A DNA stretch of 64,000 nucleotides, from positions 1,426,001 through 1,490,000 of the forward strand of contig OZ252002.1 of NCBI GenBank assembly GCA_965247265.1, given 5' to 3'. Each line of letters opens with the position of its first letter. The stretch's first letter is position 1. This DNA is from G965247265 sp965247265 (lineage in GTDB: Bacteria > Pseudomonadota > Gammaproteobacteria > UBA4575). Below are positions 37,567-45,650 of this stretch, piece by piece. The notes under the pieces are model-generated. The model worked only from the letters and a program-made list of their open reading frames with translations. It did no database searches and was not told the origin of the DNA. A program made the position numbers and the translations under genes.

Positions 37567-37889
37567 GACGAACTCCTATTTATCCAACTGGCGTGGATAG
37601 TTACCAAACAATGTAAGAAGCAGCATTATTTAAATGCCAAATTTATTTATTCATTCTTCGGGGCGAAACACTGATAAGAAGTGTATGGAATAAAGCTGCA
37701 AAAATCTTTGAAGCTTCAGCGATACACCGCCGAGCAGGCGGGTCCTGATAATGTTTAAATACTAATCAAACAGTATAGTTCTATTGTGGCAATAGCAATT
37801 AATATCGATAAGAAATATTTAAACCTATTGATCTGGATTGGAAAGATTGCTTTGATTGACTCGCATAAACTTATATTTATAAGGCTGAA

Positions 37890-37915
37890 TGACCGCTTAC
37901 GACCTTAAACGTAAA
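37890..37915. repeat. REP-like repeat, degenerate copy 2
   Basis: TGACCGCTTACGACCTTAAA followed by CGTAAA keeps the left arm and centre of the repeat at 37277 but has lost most of the right arm. Confidence 0.45.
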
Positions 37916-38104
37916 TATGAAACTAAGCAAAATTTTAGTCATTTGAATTTTTGAATGAAATTCAGATTAGTATCCAATCAGTCATCGCTATTCCTATACA
38001 TTGAGAGTATGGTGTATTTAGATTAGATATTCCTATCCCGAAATTTTTCCAGAGTTTCAATTCTCAGCCAGTTTTCGGCAATCAGTTCTAATTCAAGATT
38101 CATA

Positions 38105-38189
38105 TGACACTGTGTCATTAGAGCACAAACACTTATTTGCAAATCGATTGAACATCAGGAATTTGCACACCAAAGCTCGATAATCGAGC
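38105..38189. promoter_or_regulatory. Two perfect palindromes upstream of a small-gene cluster
   Basis: TGACAC-T-GTGTCA at 38105-38117 and GCTCGAT-A-ATCGAGC at 38175-38189, the latter 41 bp before the 46-residue gene. Odd-length perfect palindromes like these are typical of regulator half-sites, but neither is followed by a T-tract. No regulator can be named. Confidence 0.4.
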
Positions 38190-38230
38190 AAAGGCTTAAA
38201 CTATGAAGCTATACGAAAGGAACAACATGA

Positions 38231-38371
38231 GTGAATGAAGTTGATAAGAAAATTGCAAATCAGTATGGAATTAAAACTAAACAAATTACGGTATTTATCT
38301 ATAAAGGATACAAATACGACAATCTTGAGGACGCAATACGCTATGCCAAGATTGATTCACAACGAAAGTGA
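38231..38371 (+). CDS. 46-residue small protein
   Basis: GTG at 38231, 9 bp after AAAGGA. The peptide begins with a charged helix (VDKKIANQYGIKTKQI), then VFIYKGYKYDNLEDAIRYAK. The GYKYDNLEDAI.YA pattern feels like a recurring gammaproteobacterial small-protein motif, but I cannot name a family. It precedes a frameshifted hypothetical gene by 40 bp in the same direction. Confidence 0.55.
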   Translation: MNEVDKKIANQYGIKTKQITVFIYKGYKYDNLEDAIRYAKIDSQRK

Positions 38372-38411
38372 GCTTTGTATTTATTCTTAGAGTCTTCTAT
38401 TGGAGTTTGAT

Positions 38412-38824
38412 ATGAGAAATATATGCGAAATTAAAATCAAAGGCTTGGACCCAAATCGCATGCCTAGTCTGGAGGGCTATCGGCCTATTTCTAATGCTGC
38501 GAAGTACATTTATGTATTTTTTGAACTAACTCAAAAAGCACCTATAAGCTGGTGTTCAGACTTCAACTCACAAAATACTAAAAAAACGAAAATGCAAAGA
38601 TTGATCTAAAAGATGGAATTTTTATTACAGCTTGGATTCGAGAAATACAGGATATACCTAAAGAATTAGAACGTATCAAAGATAATATTGAAGAATGCAA
38701 CACTAACTATTTTGAACATTTGGAAAAAGATGAACAATCTTCACAAAGTTCTGAAAATAATCTAAACGATGGTCTGGTTGTTGAGTTAAAGAAAATTTTA
38801 GAAAGCTTAAATTTCAATACATAG
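38412..38824 (+). pseudogene. Hypothetical gene with a one-base frameshift in a run of seven A
   Basis: ATG at 38412 follows GGAG by 6 bp. The frame runs to ...NSQNTKK and then falls out at a 7-A tract (38580-38586), stopping at 38609. Adding one A joins it to a frame that is open to TAG at 38824 and encodes AKIDLKDGIFITAWIREIQ and a long acidic coiled-coil-like helix (KELERIKDNIEECN). Read together the product is about 137 residues, soluble, family unknown. Deletion in the homopolymer, sequencing error, or transcriptional slippage at the A run could explain it. Confidence 0.6.
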
Positions 38825-38863
38825 CTTTGATAAGAATGATCGCAATAGGCCGAAAGAATTCAT

Positions 38864-39163
38864 ATGAAAAAAGGTAGCAAAGTCGTACTTATTTCCAATT
38901 CTGGGTACCAGGAAGAGCACAACGACCTACTGCAAGAGCTAATAGAAAATGAAATTGAGCTCTTCTGTGCCGTTGGTATTGAATGTCAAAAATGGGAAGA
39001 TACTATGGACTTGTTGTGTACTGAGTTAAATGCTAATGACATTAAACCAAACGTTTTCTGCAACACGACATCTCATCCTAATGAAAGTGTTGAAGAAGTG
39101 ATTAAATTTGCCGAAAGTTGGAACACGCATATTGCAACAGAAGTAAAAATAATCGAGATTTAA
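38864..39163 (+). CDS. Conserved-looking 99-residue hypothetical protein
   Basis: Starts KKGSKVVLISNSGYQEEHNDLL, an alternating beta-alpha pattern. Four cysteines follow (LFCAVGIECQKW, LLCTEL, VFCNTT), then SVEEVIKFAESWN. It looks like a small cytosolic alpha/beta domain; I cannot assign a family with confidence. It follows the frameshifted gene by 39 bp, so the two may form a transcription unit. Confidence 0.6.
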   Translation: MKKGSKVVLISNSGYQEEHNDLLQELIENEIELFCAVGIECQKWEDTMDLLCTELNANDIKPNVFCNTTSHPNESVEEVIKFAESWNTHIATEVKIIEI

Positions 39164-39547
39164 CCAATGTAGTAAATGACTGCTAACGACCCAAAGCGGA
39201 CATTTGTCCACCTAAATTATATTAACTGATGATAAGTATTCTATGCGCTGAGAATTAATCGAGCTTGTCTTGCTCTTTTAAGCTATATGTAAATTCTTTT
39301 GAATTCTCTTTTAGAATTTCTATATGCCATATTTGACTGGTAAACACATTTTCAAGTAGAAAAGTATGTGCATTGATTTTTGTCATAAAGCATCGATATG
39401 ACAATGGTCTATCGACAATCAAATTCATGAAATTATTCCAATGTGAGCGTATTAAATTTCATTGCATATGCGCACACTATCAAACAATATCTTATATTAA
39501 AATTTATTGAATAGCATTCAATGTTCACCAATTATTCAATTATGTTA
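39164..39547. other. 384-bp intergenic region with a REP-like repeat
   Basis: Holds repeat copy 3 (39177-39202) and a small inverted repeat ATTGAAT-AGC-ATTCAAT (39506-39522) just beyond the stop of the DUF3050 gene. That repeat lacks a clear T-tract on either strand. No gene was seen. Confidence 0.4.
39177..39202. repeat. REP-like palindromic repeat, copy 3
   Basis: TGACTGCTAACGACCCAAAG followed by CGGACA differs from copy 1 (37277) only in TTT versus TAA in the left arm. Confidence 0.75.
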
Positions 39548-40330
39548 TTATTTTAATGCCAGATAAATTCCATTCCAAAATTCAAGTCTGGCTGCTAACG
39601 CTTGTTCTGCAATTTCGATTGACTCTGTTTGCTTTGTTATAGAACCTTTGCAAAGTTCCTGCACTAATTGTATCGCAATCGGAGCATGCTCTTGTTCATC
39701 TAGCTGAATATGACGATCAAGATAAGAAAATAGATGTGGTGCTTCACATTTATTGAGCTGCAATGTTTGTCTTAACGATTGAAATAACTGTGGCACTAGG
39801 TCTTCTCTTCCCCATGCAAGGATAGTGGCTAATAGATGAGGTTGATTACACTTAATAACATCAAAAGTAAACTTCATAAATTGTTGTGCTGGTTCTGGAA
39901 TATTAGGAATATTCAATGCAGTATCCAGGCCGGTATCTTTAACAGCATTTATGAATCTTGAAATAAAATAAGTATTTGCACCTATTTCAGTCATTGATTG
40001 AACGTAAACTTCAAAATGGCTTGCAGGCCTATTAAAAGCTTTGTCTGAGTACGCGTTATCGGATTCTTCTTCTAAAACCAACTGATTAATAAAATTAACA
40101 AATCGAGAATTATCAGATGGAATCCAAGGAACCGTTGAGGGCGCAAGATGATTTTGAATTGATTTAACTAGCGACATAAAGTCCCAAACCGCGAAAACAT
40201 GGTGTTCCATAAAAACTCTAAGACTCCCTGTATTGTGAATTGAAGTATAAAGCGGATGGTTATTTAACTGCTCACGCAAATGGGCACACTGTTTGGTAAC
40301 CAAATTAGATTTCAATTTAGTATTAATCAT
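39548..40330 (-). CDS. DUF3050 protein (heme-oxygenase-like fold)
   Basis: 260 residues, all helical. LREQLNNHPLYTSIHNTGSL and FMEHHVFAVWDFMSLVKSIQ near the N-terminus, and HIQLDEQEHAPIAIQLVQEL near the C-terminus carry the His/Glu pattern of heme-oxygenase-like di-iron or cofactor proteins. Members are found beside regulators, but no reaction is established. Third gene of a minus-strand operon, 5 bp after the TetR gene. Confidence 0.85.
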   Translation of the reverse strand: MINTKLKSNLVTKQCAHLREQLNNHPLYTSIHNTGSLRVFMEHHVFAVWDFMSLVKSIQNHLAPSTVPWIPSDNSRFVNFINQLVLEEESDNAYSDKAFNRPASHFEVYVQSMTEIGANTYFISRFINAVKDTGLDTALNIPNIPEPAQQFMKFTFDVIKCNQPHLLATILAWGREDLVPQLFQSLRQTLQLNKCEAPHLFSYLDRHIQLDEQEHAPIAIQLVQELCKGSITKQTESIEIAEQALAARLEFWNGIYLALK

Positions 40331-40335
40331 TGGAA

Positions 40336-40890
40336 TTAAATAACGCGTTTGCGCAGTCGATTTAATGTGCGTGTGAAAGTCTTTGAGTTGTCTTGTGCTC
40401 GTGCCAACACGAGCGCACCTTGAATGCTAACAACAACTTCTTCAGCAGTTGATTTTGCTTGATGTTGTGAAAGCCCACTACGTTTTAGTGCAAATGTTAG
40501 TGCATCAATCCAGTCTTTAAAATATGCACTTACTTTCTGCGAAAATTGATCTCGAGTATTATCGAGTGCAAATGCGCCAACTAAACAAATACGGTTACCA
40601 GAGTTGAAATAAAGATCTACTGCTTTGAACATGGCGCTAATGCCAGAAGTAGTGTTTTTGCATTCACGCAAAGGTAAAAATACGTTTTGCTTGAACCAGG
40701 CATCAATGCTATTCAAAACTGCATCAGCCATTTCTGTTTTACCATCAGGAAAATAATGATAAAGACTACTTTTACCAAGCCCTGTTTTATTCGATATTTC
40801 CGACAGTGATGTACCAGAGTAACCGTGCTCTCTAAATACTTCGCCTAATGTTGAAATTAAATCGTTTTGATTTGCGATTTCACTATCCAT
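40336..40890 (-). CDS. TetR-family transcriptional regulator
   Basis: 184 residues. The N-terminal helix-turn-helix (about 10-55) reads LISTLGEVFREHGYSGTSL, then EISNKTGLGKSSLYHYFPDGK, typical of TetR. The rest is the ligand-binding helical domain. It lies between the DUF1348 and DUF3050 genes, 3 bp after the former. It probably represses its own operon through the palindrome at 41382. Confidence 0.92.
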   Translation of the reverse strand: MDSEIANQNDLISTLGEVFREHGYSGTSLSEISNKTGLGKSSLYHYFPDGKTEMADAVLNSIDAWFKQNVFLPLRECKNTTSGISAMFKAVDLYFNSGNRICLVGAFALDNTRDQFSQKVSAYFKDWIDALTFALKRSGLSQHQAKSTAEEVVVSIQGALVLARAQDNSKTFTRTLNRLRKRVI

Positions 40891-40893
40891 TCA

Positions 40894-41361
40894 TTATAGC
40901 CCTAGCTCTGTTAACCCAGGGTGGTCATCGGGCCGTGGGCCTTGTTCCCATAAAAATTTCCGATCAGATTCACTAATAGGCACATCGTTGATACTGGCTT
41001 CACGTCTACGCATAAGACCTTGTTCGTTAAATTCCCAATTTTCGTTACCGTGTGCACGAAACCAGTTGTTGGAATCATCATGCCACTCGTATTGAAAACG
41101 AACCGCAATTCGATTGTCATTAAACGTCCATAATTCTTTTATTAATCTATAATCAAGCTCTCTGGCCCATTTACGTGTTAGAAACGCAACAATTTCATCG
41201 CGCCCATTTAAAAACTCTGCCCGATTACGCCAGCGACTATCTTCTGTATAAGCGAGTGAAATTTTCTCAGGGTCTTGTAAATTCCAGGCGTTTTCAGCCA
41301 TGCGCACTTTTTGTTTAGCATCTTCTTCACTAAAAGGTGGAAAGGGTGGTCGTTCAGACAT
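40894..41361 (-). CDS. DUF1348 / NTF2-like protein (SnoaL fold)
   Basis: 155 residues. AENAWNLQDPEKISLAYTED, SRWRNRAEFLNGRDEIVAFL, KWARELDYRLIKELW and RRREASINDVPI are the fixed landmarks of DUF1348. The fold is an NTF2-like cone; a small-molecule enzyme or binder is likely but unproven. First gene of the operon, preceded by GGAGAA and the operator-like palindrome. Confidence 0.9.
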   Translation of the reverse strand: MSERPPFPPFSEEDAKQKVRMAENAWNLQDPEKISLAYTEDSRWRNRAEFLNGRDEIVAFLTRKWARELDYRLIKELWTFNDNRIAVRFQYEWHDDSNNWFRAHGNENWEFNEQGLMRRREASINDVPISESDRKFLWEQGPRPDDHPGLTELGL

Positions 41362-41381
41362 TTGTAATTCTCCAATTATAG

Positions 41382-41397
41382 TGTACCGATCGGTACA
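41382..41397. promoter_or_regulatory. Perfect 16-bp palindrome, probable TetR operator
   Basis: TGTACCGATCGGTACA equals its own reverse complement. It lies 20 bp upstream of the DUF1348 start. TATAAT-like hexamers flank it on the minus strand (near 41374-41382 and 41397-41404), so a bound repressor would cover the promoter. TetR regulators commonly bind such sites next to their own operon. Confidence 0.8.
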
Positions 41398-41521
41398 TTA
41401 TATACATAGTTATAGATTTTGCAAGATTGAATAAGAAAGGAGTGGGCTAAAGTGTGCTATAGCAATGCAATTAAGAGTTGCAATGGCATTTACATACTAT
41501 TTTAATTAAATTTTGAGATGC

Positions 41522-41553
41522 GAATGGCCACTTATTGTTAAAAGCGGTCATTC
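41522..41553. repeat. REP-like repeat, divergent copy 4 (inverted)
   Basis: GAATGGCCACTT - ATTGTTA - AAAGCGGTCATTC: imperfect inverted repeat sharing AAAGCGG.CATT with the copies at 37277 and 39177. It stands just beyond the 3' end of the sulfurtransferase gene and might help terminate it. Confidence 0.55.
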
Positions 41554-41576
41554 ACTAGGAAAAATAATGGTCAAAT

Positions 41577-42431
41577 CTAGTCTGGGAACACTTCGGCATT
41601 GATAGGTAAGTTGTCATCACGCGACCATTCATTCCATGATCCAAAATAGTTACGTAAATTTTTGAAATCAGCTAGTCTCAATGCAACAAAAGTATTTGAA
41701 ACGCGCGCACCTTTGAAGCAATACAGAATGATGTCGTCATCGGGATAGAGTCCGTATTCCGCACACAGCGCTCGAATTTTTTCAGGTGATTTAAAATAAG
41801 GAATTTCGCCAGTGCGTTCCATTAAATTGTACCACTCGATCCAGCGTGCACCGGGAATGCGGCCTTTTCGAGGAGCAAAATCCACTCCGTAGGGCGAAGA
41901 GCTTTTGCCAACCCATTCCACTTTGTCTCGATTGTCGAGTAGTTTAATATTTGAATTTTCAAGTGAAGCAAGCACTTCATCTTTGGTAGCAATAATGTCT
42001 TTGCGGATGTTGAGTTCAAAATTCGAGGCTTCGGGTGTCGGAATATTGTTATCCACTGCAAGGCCTGCTTCAACCCAAGCCGAGAACCCACCATCTAAAA
42101 TACCTGTGTCTGAATGACCCAAATACGTGAGTAGCCAATAGCCTCGACAGGAACCCCCGTATCGGCTATCGAAAGCATCTTCATAAATGATAACAGTCTT
42201 ATCAGATGTAATCCCAGCCGCAGAAAACAGAGCTTGAAATTTATCGTGAACTTCCTGTAAACCTTCGTCTGAAGTTTCGGCAAGATAATAAAAAACATCA
42301 GGAATACTGACTGACCCTGGGATATGGGTTTCTTTGTAGTCTTCTTCGTCACGTATATCAACAACAACAGTGTTGCCTTTGGAAATTAAGTTTTGAACTT
42401 CTTCTGGTGTGTAGAGAATTTTGTCTGTCAT
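41577..42431 (-). CDS. Two-domain sulfurtransferase (rhodanese family)
   Basis: 284 residues with two rhodanese domains. Domain 1 has VVDIRDEEDYKETHIPGSVSI; domain 2 has LLDNRDKVEWVGK, then GRIPGARWIEW and the active-site loop ILYCFKGARVS with the persulfide-forming Cys. It transfers sulfane sulfur from thiosulfate or 3-mercaptopyruvate to an acceptor. The CFKGARVS loop does not settle the donor. No signal peptide, so cytosolic. Confidence 0.9.
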   Translation of the reverse strand: MTDKILYTPEEVQNLISKGNTVVVDIRDEEDYKETHIPGSVSIPDVFYYLAETSDEGLQEVHDKFQALFSAAGITSDKTVIIYEDAFDSRYGGSCRGYWLLTYLGHSDTGILDGGFSAWVEAGLAVDNNIPTPEASNFELNIRKDIIATKDEVLASLENSNIKLLDNRDKVEWVGKSSSPYGVDFAPRKGRIPGARWIEWYNLMERTGEIPYFKSPEKIRALCAEYGLYPDDDIILYCFKGARVSNTFVALRLADFKNLRNYFGSWNEWSRDDNLPINAEVFPD

Positions 42432-42680
42432 GATAGTCTCGCTTTTTCTAGTTATTAGTCTCGTTAAGCCAACCTAGATAATTAGACCTAAAATTTGCTC
42501 AATTCCTACAATTCAATAGTCCTTTGAAAGCCCTCGCAGTAGAAAATAGCGAAATATAGGCCTAGGAAATTCAATAAAAGTAATAATATACTATGTCCTT
42601 GTTAGTGTTAATACTAAGCAAAGAACTATAATTTGACTTTGATTTATATAGTTGAATAGATCAAATATAATGGCATCTAT

Positions 42681-43277
42681 ATGAAACTTTACAACGTAGA
42701 AGTATCTGGTAATTGCTACAAGATTCGGTTGTTTCTGTCTCTATTAAATTTGGCCTATGAATTAGTGCCCATTGATATTGCGAGTGCGGAACAGAAATCG
42801 CCTTCATATATGCAAAAAAACCCTTTAGGCGAGATTCCTGTTCTTGAGGATGAAGATCTTACTCTTCGAGACTCACAAGCTATTCTTATTTATCTTGCGT
42901 TGAAATATGGCAATGAAGATTGGTTGCCTAGTAAGCCGAGTGAAATGGCGCGCGTAATGCAATGGTTATCTACAGCGTGCAATGAAATTGCACGAGGCCT
43001 TGCAGATGCACGGTATCAAAAAAAATTTAAAATAGACTTGGATATCAAAAAAGCCCATGAAAAAAGTCACTCTATATTAACAGTAATCAACAATCATCTA
43101 GAGGGTGAAGATTGGCTTGAATTAGATCGCGTGACAATCGCAGACATTGCATGCTTCCCCTATATTGCGCTTGCTCATGAGGGAGGTGTTTCTTTAGATG
43201 CTTTTTCTAATGTGCAGGAATGGATTGTAAGAGTTAAAAATTTACCGAATTTTATTACAATGCCAGGTATTGATTAA
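42681..43277 (+). CDS. Glutathione S-transferase family protein
   Basis: 198 residues. N-terminal thioredoxin-like domain (VSGNCYKIRLFLSLL, NPLGEIPVLEDEDLTLRDSQAI with the glutathione-binding Asp-Ser) and C-terminal helical domain (TIADIACFPYIAL). It conjugates or reduces substrates with glutathione in the cytosol. Single gene with its own upstream region of about 250 bp. Confidence 0.9.
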   Translation: MKLYNVEVSGNCYKIRLFLSLLNLAYELVPIDIASAEQKSPSYMQKNPLGEIPVLEDEDLTLRDSQAILIYLALKYGNEDWLPSKPSEMARVMQWLSTACNEIARGLADARYQKKFKIDLDIKKAHEKSHSILTVINNHLEGEDWLELDRVTIADIACFPYIALAHEGGVSLDAFSNVQEWIVRVKNLPNFITMPGID

Positions 43278-43317
43278 CTGCATAAAACTATTTTTGACAT
43301 TGAGAAATTTCTATTTT

Positions 43318-43334
43318 CCGAAAGCTGTCATTCA
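43318..43334. repeat. Half copy of the REP-like repeat
   Basis: CCGAAAGCTGTCATTCA is the reverse complement of the left arm (TGAATGACAGCTTTCGG) of the repeat family at 37277. The other arm is missing. Confidence 0.4.
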
Positions 43335-43376
43335 GATGGTACACTTAGATAAATAACAATATAAAGGAGAACGTCC

Positions 43377-43724
43377 ATGAGTGCAGAAGGCGACTATACT
43401 AAATCAATTGTTTCAACAAATGATTACGAGCCATTTATGGTAGGCGAAAAACAGGCTGGAGAAGTTCATTGGCTGACAGCAACAAATTCAAGTGGAGAAC
43501 CTACTTATTCTGGGTTGTGGCGGTGTGAGCCGATGACGTTTGAATACGAATTTCCTGGTGATGAGATATTTCAAATACTAGAAGGTGATTTGCTGGTTGA
43601 AATTACTGATGGCGAAAGTGTTGCATTGCAGAAAGGTGACATTGTTTCATTCAACAAAGGAATAAAATCAACATGGACCGTTCAAAGCTCTTTTAAAAAG
43701 TTTTTTGTGATTTCTAATTGTTGA
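43377..43724 (+). CDS. Cupin-domain protein (DUF861 type)
   Basis: 115 residues forming one cupin barrel: SGLWRCEPMTFEYEFPGDEIFQILEG, then LQKGDIVSFNKG. An AAGGAG site precedes the ATG. Stand-alone proteins of this type bind small ligands; the metal-binding histidines of classical cupins are mostly absent here. Function unknown. Confidence 0.82.
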   Translation: MSAEGDYTKSIVSTNDYEPFMVGEKQAGEVHWLTATNSSGEPTYSGLWRCEPMTFEYEFPGDEIFQILEGDLLVEITDGESVALQKGDIVSFNKGIKSTWTVQSSFKKFFVISNC

Positions 43725-43746
43725 ATTAAATGTAATGAGCAGTTAA

Positions 43747-43989
43747 ATGCCTTGTGACCACATTAATATACTTCAATTGTTGATTGATAATAAAGCGCAG
43801 GAGGCACACAAGCTTGTACAAAACCATGCGGATGAATTGGCTTGCCTTATTCATGCGTATATACATCGAGCAGAAGATGATTTAAGCAATGCTAAATATT
43901 GGTATAGAAAAGCGGGCGTTGACAAACCAGATATTTCACTAAATGAAGAATATAAAATGTTGCTTAAAATGGCACAAGGTACAAAGTAA
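43747..43989 (+). CDS. Small helical protein of unknown function
   Basis: 80 residues, helical. The segment HAYIHRAEDDLSNAKYWYRKAG resembles the short YIHR..GD..NA.YWYR motif of small gammaproteobacterial proteins with a TPR-like hairpin, an impression that I could not verify. It follows the cupin gene by 22 bp and may be co-transcribed. Confidence 0.6.
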   Translation: MPCDHINILQLLIDNKAQEAHKLVQNHADELACLIHAYIHRAEDDLSNAKYWYRKAGVDKPDISLNEEYKMLLKMAQGTK

Positions 43990-44019
43990 TTAACTAAAAA
44001 TAATTAGAATATTATGGTA

Positions 44020-44427
44020 TTAATAACTGTGCTTATTGGCGTGCCTAGTATTCAATAGTTCTGAGCTTAGTGAATCGTAGTGTTGCGCAAAATGAAAGCC
44101 AAATTCATCGGATGGCCATTTCCCAATGAATGAATAGCCTTCTAATGACTTAAGTTTACCGTACTCAAACCACAATAAAAATTCTACTCCCGCCGGAACA
44201 TTCGCATGTTCCGCATATACTTCTAATAACTTACTTTGACTCATTGTTTTTAACGTTGGAATATTGTCAGGAATGATAAAGTTTGTAATAAAGCCTGCAC
44301 TTGATCGTTTTCTTGATTTTACATGTGCATGTGCAATTTGATTAAGTATGAGCTGCTTATGTTTTTTTGCACGCATCGCGATCATTTGCAGTGCTGTTAA
44401 TTCTAACGGTGTAATGTGTTCACTCAT
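44020..44427 (-). CDS. Hypothetical protein
   Basis: 135 residues. The N-terminal half is basic and helical (ALQMIAMRAKKHKQLI, KSRKRSSAGF); the C-terminal half has AEHANVPAGVEFLLWFEYGKL and GKWPSDEFGF, a beta-rich stretch. No signal or membrane helix. Family not recognised. A terminator hairpin for the upstream gene lies 32 bp before its start. Confidence 0.6.
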   Translation of the reverse strand: MSEHITPLELTALQMIAMRAKKHKQLILNQIAHAHVKSRKRSSAGFITNFIIPDNIPTLKTMSQSKLLEVYAEHANVPAGVEFLLWFEYGKLKSLEGYSFIGKWPSDEFGFHFAQHYDSLSSELLNTRHANKHSY

Positions 44428-44458
44428 AAGTCCCTCTTAAGTGTTAATTTTAAATAAG

Positions 44459-44486
44459 AAGTGGCGAATTATGAAATTCGCCACTT
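44459..44486 (-). terminator. Hairpin terminator after the secreted-protein gene
   Basis: Perfect 12-bp stem AAGTGGCGAATT / AATTCGCCACTT with a 4-nt loop, 12 bp beyond the stop at 44499. On the minus strand it is followed by CTTATTTA, a weak T-tract; the other strand has TTCTTT. It may also work from the other side. Confidence 0.7.
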
Positions 44487-44498
44487 TCTTTGTTAACG

Positions 44499-45527
44499 TT
44501 AAAGTGAATTAAACTCCACCAACTCAACGAGATCCCCTGTGTTGAGATCAATCTCGACAATGAGACCCGTATCGGGAGCGTAATACTTATTCTCATTGGC
44601 TTCAGAATCTAAAGGTGTAAAGTCATTGGTAACCAAACAATCACCACTGCATGCATGTGGCCCTAAGGAAGAGGATTCTGTTTCGTTTATTGCAAGAATT
44701 TTTATGACATCTTCCGCATCACCCCATGCAACTTCTTGTCTATGGATGTCTCCAACTACAGGTAGAAATGGCAACAATATTCCTGGTTTTGCACCGTCTC
44801 TTCCTGCTTTCCATGAGCCATCAATATCTACGAGTTCTGGAATTTCAGGGTGATTGCCTTCAAAATTTTCATAATTTTGTGAAATTTCACCGCAGTACCA
44901 AACGTCTCCGTTGATATGTTGCGCGTACCAGTCGAAGGTTACCTCTACGGCTGCTTCATCAACCTGAGCTTCATCCCTTACCTCAATACACGTAATACCA
45001 TCAATGAGTTTGGTTCTATTTGTAACATTTACAGTTATCGTTTCTATTTCTTCTTCGCCTTCGTCGTCAATGGTTTTTCCTTCATAAATCCATTCATTAC
45101 CTTGGACAAGTGGTAAGTAAGGGTTTGGTGTAATGCTGACACCGATTTCTAATGGGTTTACAAAATCGTCTGCGTAATCTTCGCCAAAGGGTGGGTCGTA
45201 AGGATCTTCTCCAATTTCTTTGCAAAGTTCTTTACGCGCTTGACGTACTTCACGGCATTCTCCACGCGCTTCTCGTTGCGCCTGTCGTGCTTCCTTAGGG
45301 CATTCTGACTTTTCATCTTTGTCACTAAAATTTAAGCAGACGGCAACGCCTGCAAAATAGTCGTCTCTGACTTCAAAGTCACACGCTGGTTTAAGAATTT
45401 TTGCAAAATTCGTACATGTTTGATTGTTGAGATGGTTTTCATTAGCAAATACACTTATAGACGTAAAACTAGTTATCCCCAGCAAACAAAGAACACAAAT
45501 AGGAAGAGTAAAACTAAATTTCTTCAT
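44499..45527 (-). CDS. Secreted protein of unknown function, Cys- and acid-rich
   Basis: About 342 residues from the ATG at 45527, which has TAGGAG upstream and a good signal peptide (KKFSFTLPICVLCLLGI, cleaved near VFA-NE). The first part of the mature protein is charged with six cysteines and a long Arg/Glu helix (KEARQAQREARGECREV). The second part is beta-rich with NPYLPLVQGNEWIYEG and repeated acidic turns. Likely periplasmic or released. It is downstream of the two-component system on the same strand (123 bp gap), so co-regulation is possible. No family recognised. Confidence 0.65.
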   Translation of the reverse strand: MKKFSFTLPICVLCLLGITSFTSISVFANENHLNNQTCTNFAKILKPACDFEVRDDYFAGVAVCLNFSDKDEKSECPKEARQAQREARGECREVRQARKELCKEIGEDPYDPPFGEDYADDFVNPLEIGVSITPNPYLPLVQGNEWIYEGKTIDDEGEEEIETITVNVTNRTKLIDGITCIEVRDEAQVDEAAVEVTFDWYAQHINGDVWYCGEISQNYENFEGNHPEIPELVDIDGSWKAGRDGAKPGILLPFLPVVGDIHRQEVAWGDAEDVIKILAINETESSSLGPHACSGDCLVTNDFTPLDSEANENKYYAPDTGLIVEIDLNTGDLVELVEFNSL

Positions 45528-45650
45528 GGCTGTTCTCCTATACGGTTTCAATGATTGATTATGTATTTCTACACAATCATCACGATACGAGATGAACTTC
45601 ACCAGAAGTTAGTTTTTAAGTTACCAAACGGTAATGTATGGAATATAAAT

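Larger units (their letters stand above)
37567..38230. other. 664-bp intergenic stretch with repeats and palindromes
   Basis: No convincing gene was found. It contains a degenerate repeat copy (37890-37915), two short perfect palindromes (38105-38117 and 38175-38189), and stop-broken coding-like peptides near 37670-37750 that may be the remains of a lost gene. The latter cannot be assigned to any family. Confidence 0.4.

Noticed and set aside
37670..37755. Coding-like peptide that could be a transposase remnant
   Set aside because: Too short, broken by stops, and no family motif could be recognised.
38578..38590. Programmed ribosomal -1 frameshift at A-AAA-AAC
   Set aside because: The heptamer is out of phase with the zero frame, so a classical tandem slip would not fit; transcriptional slippage or deletion is simpler.
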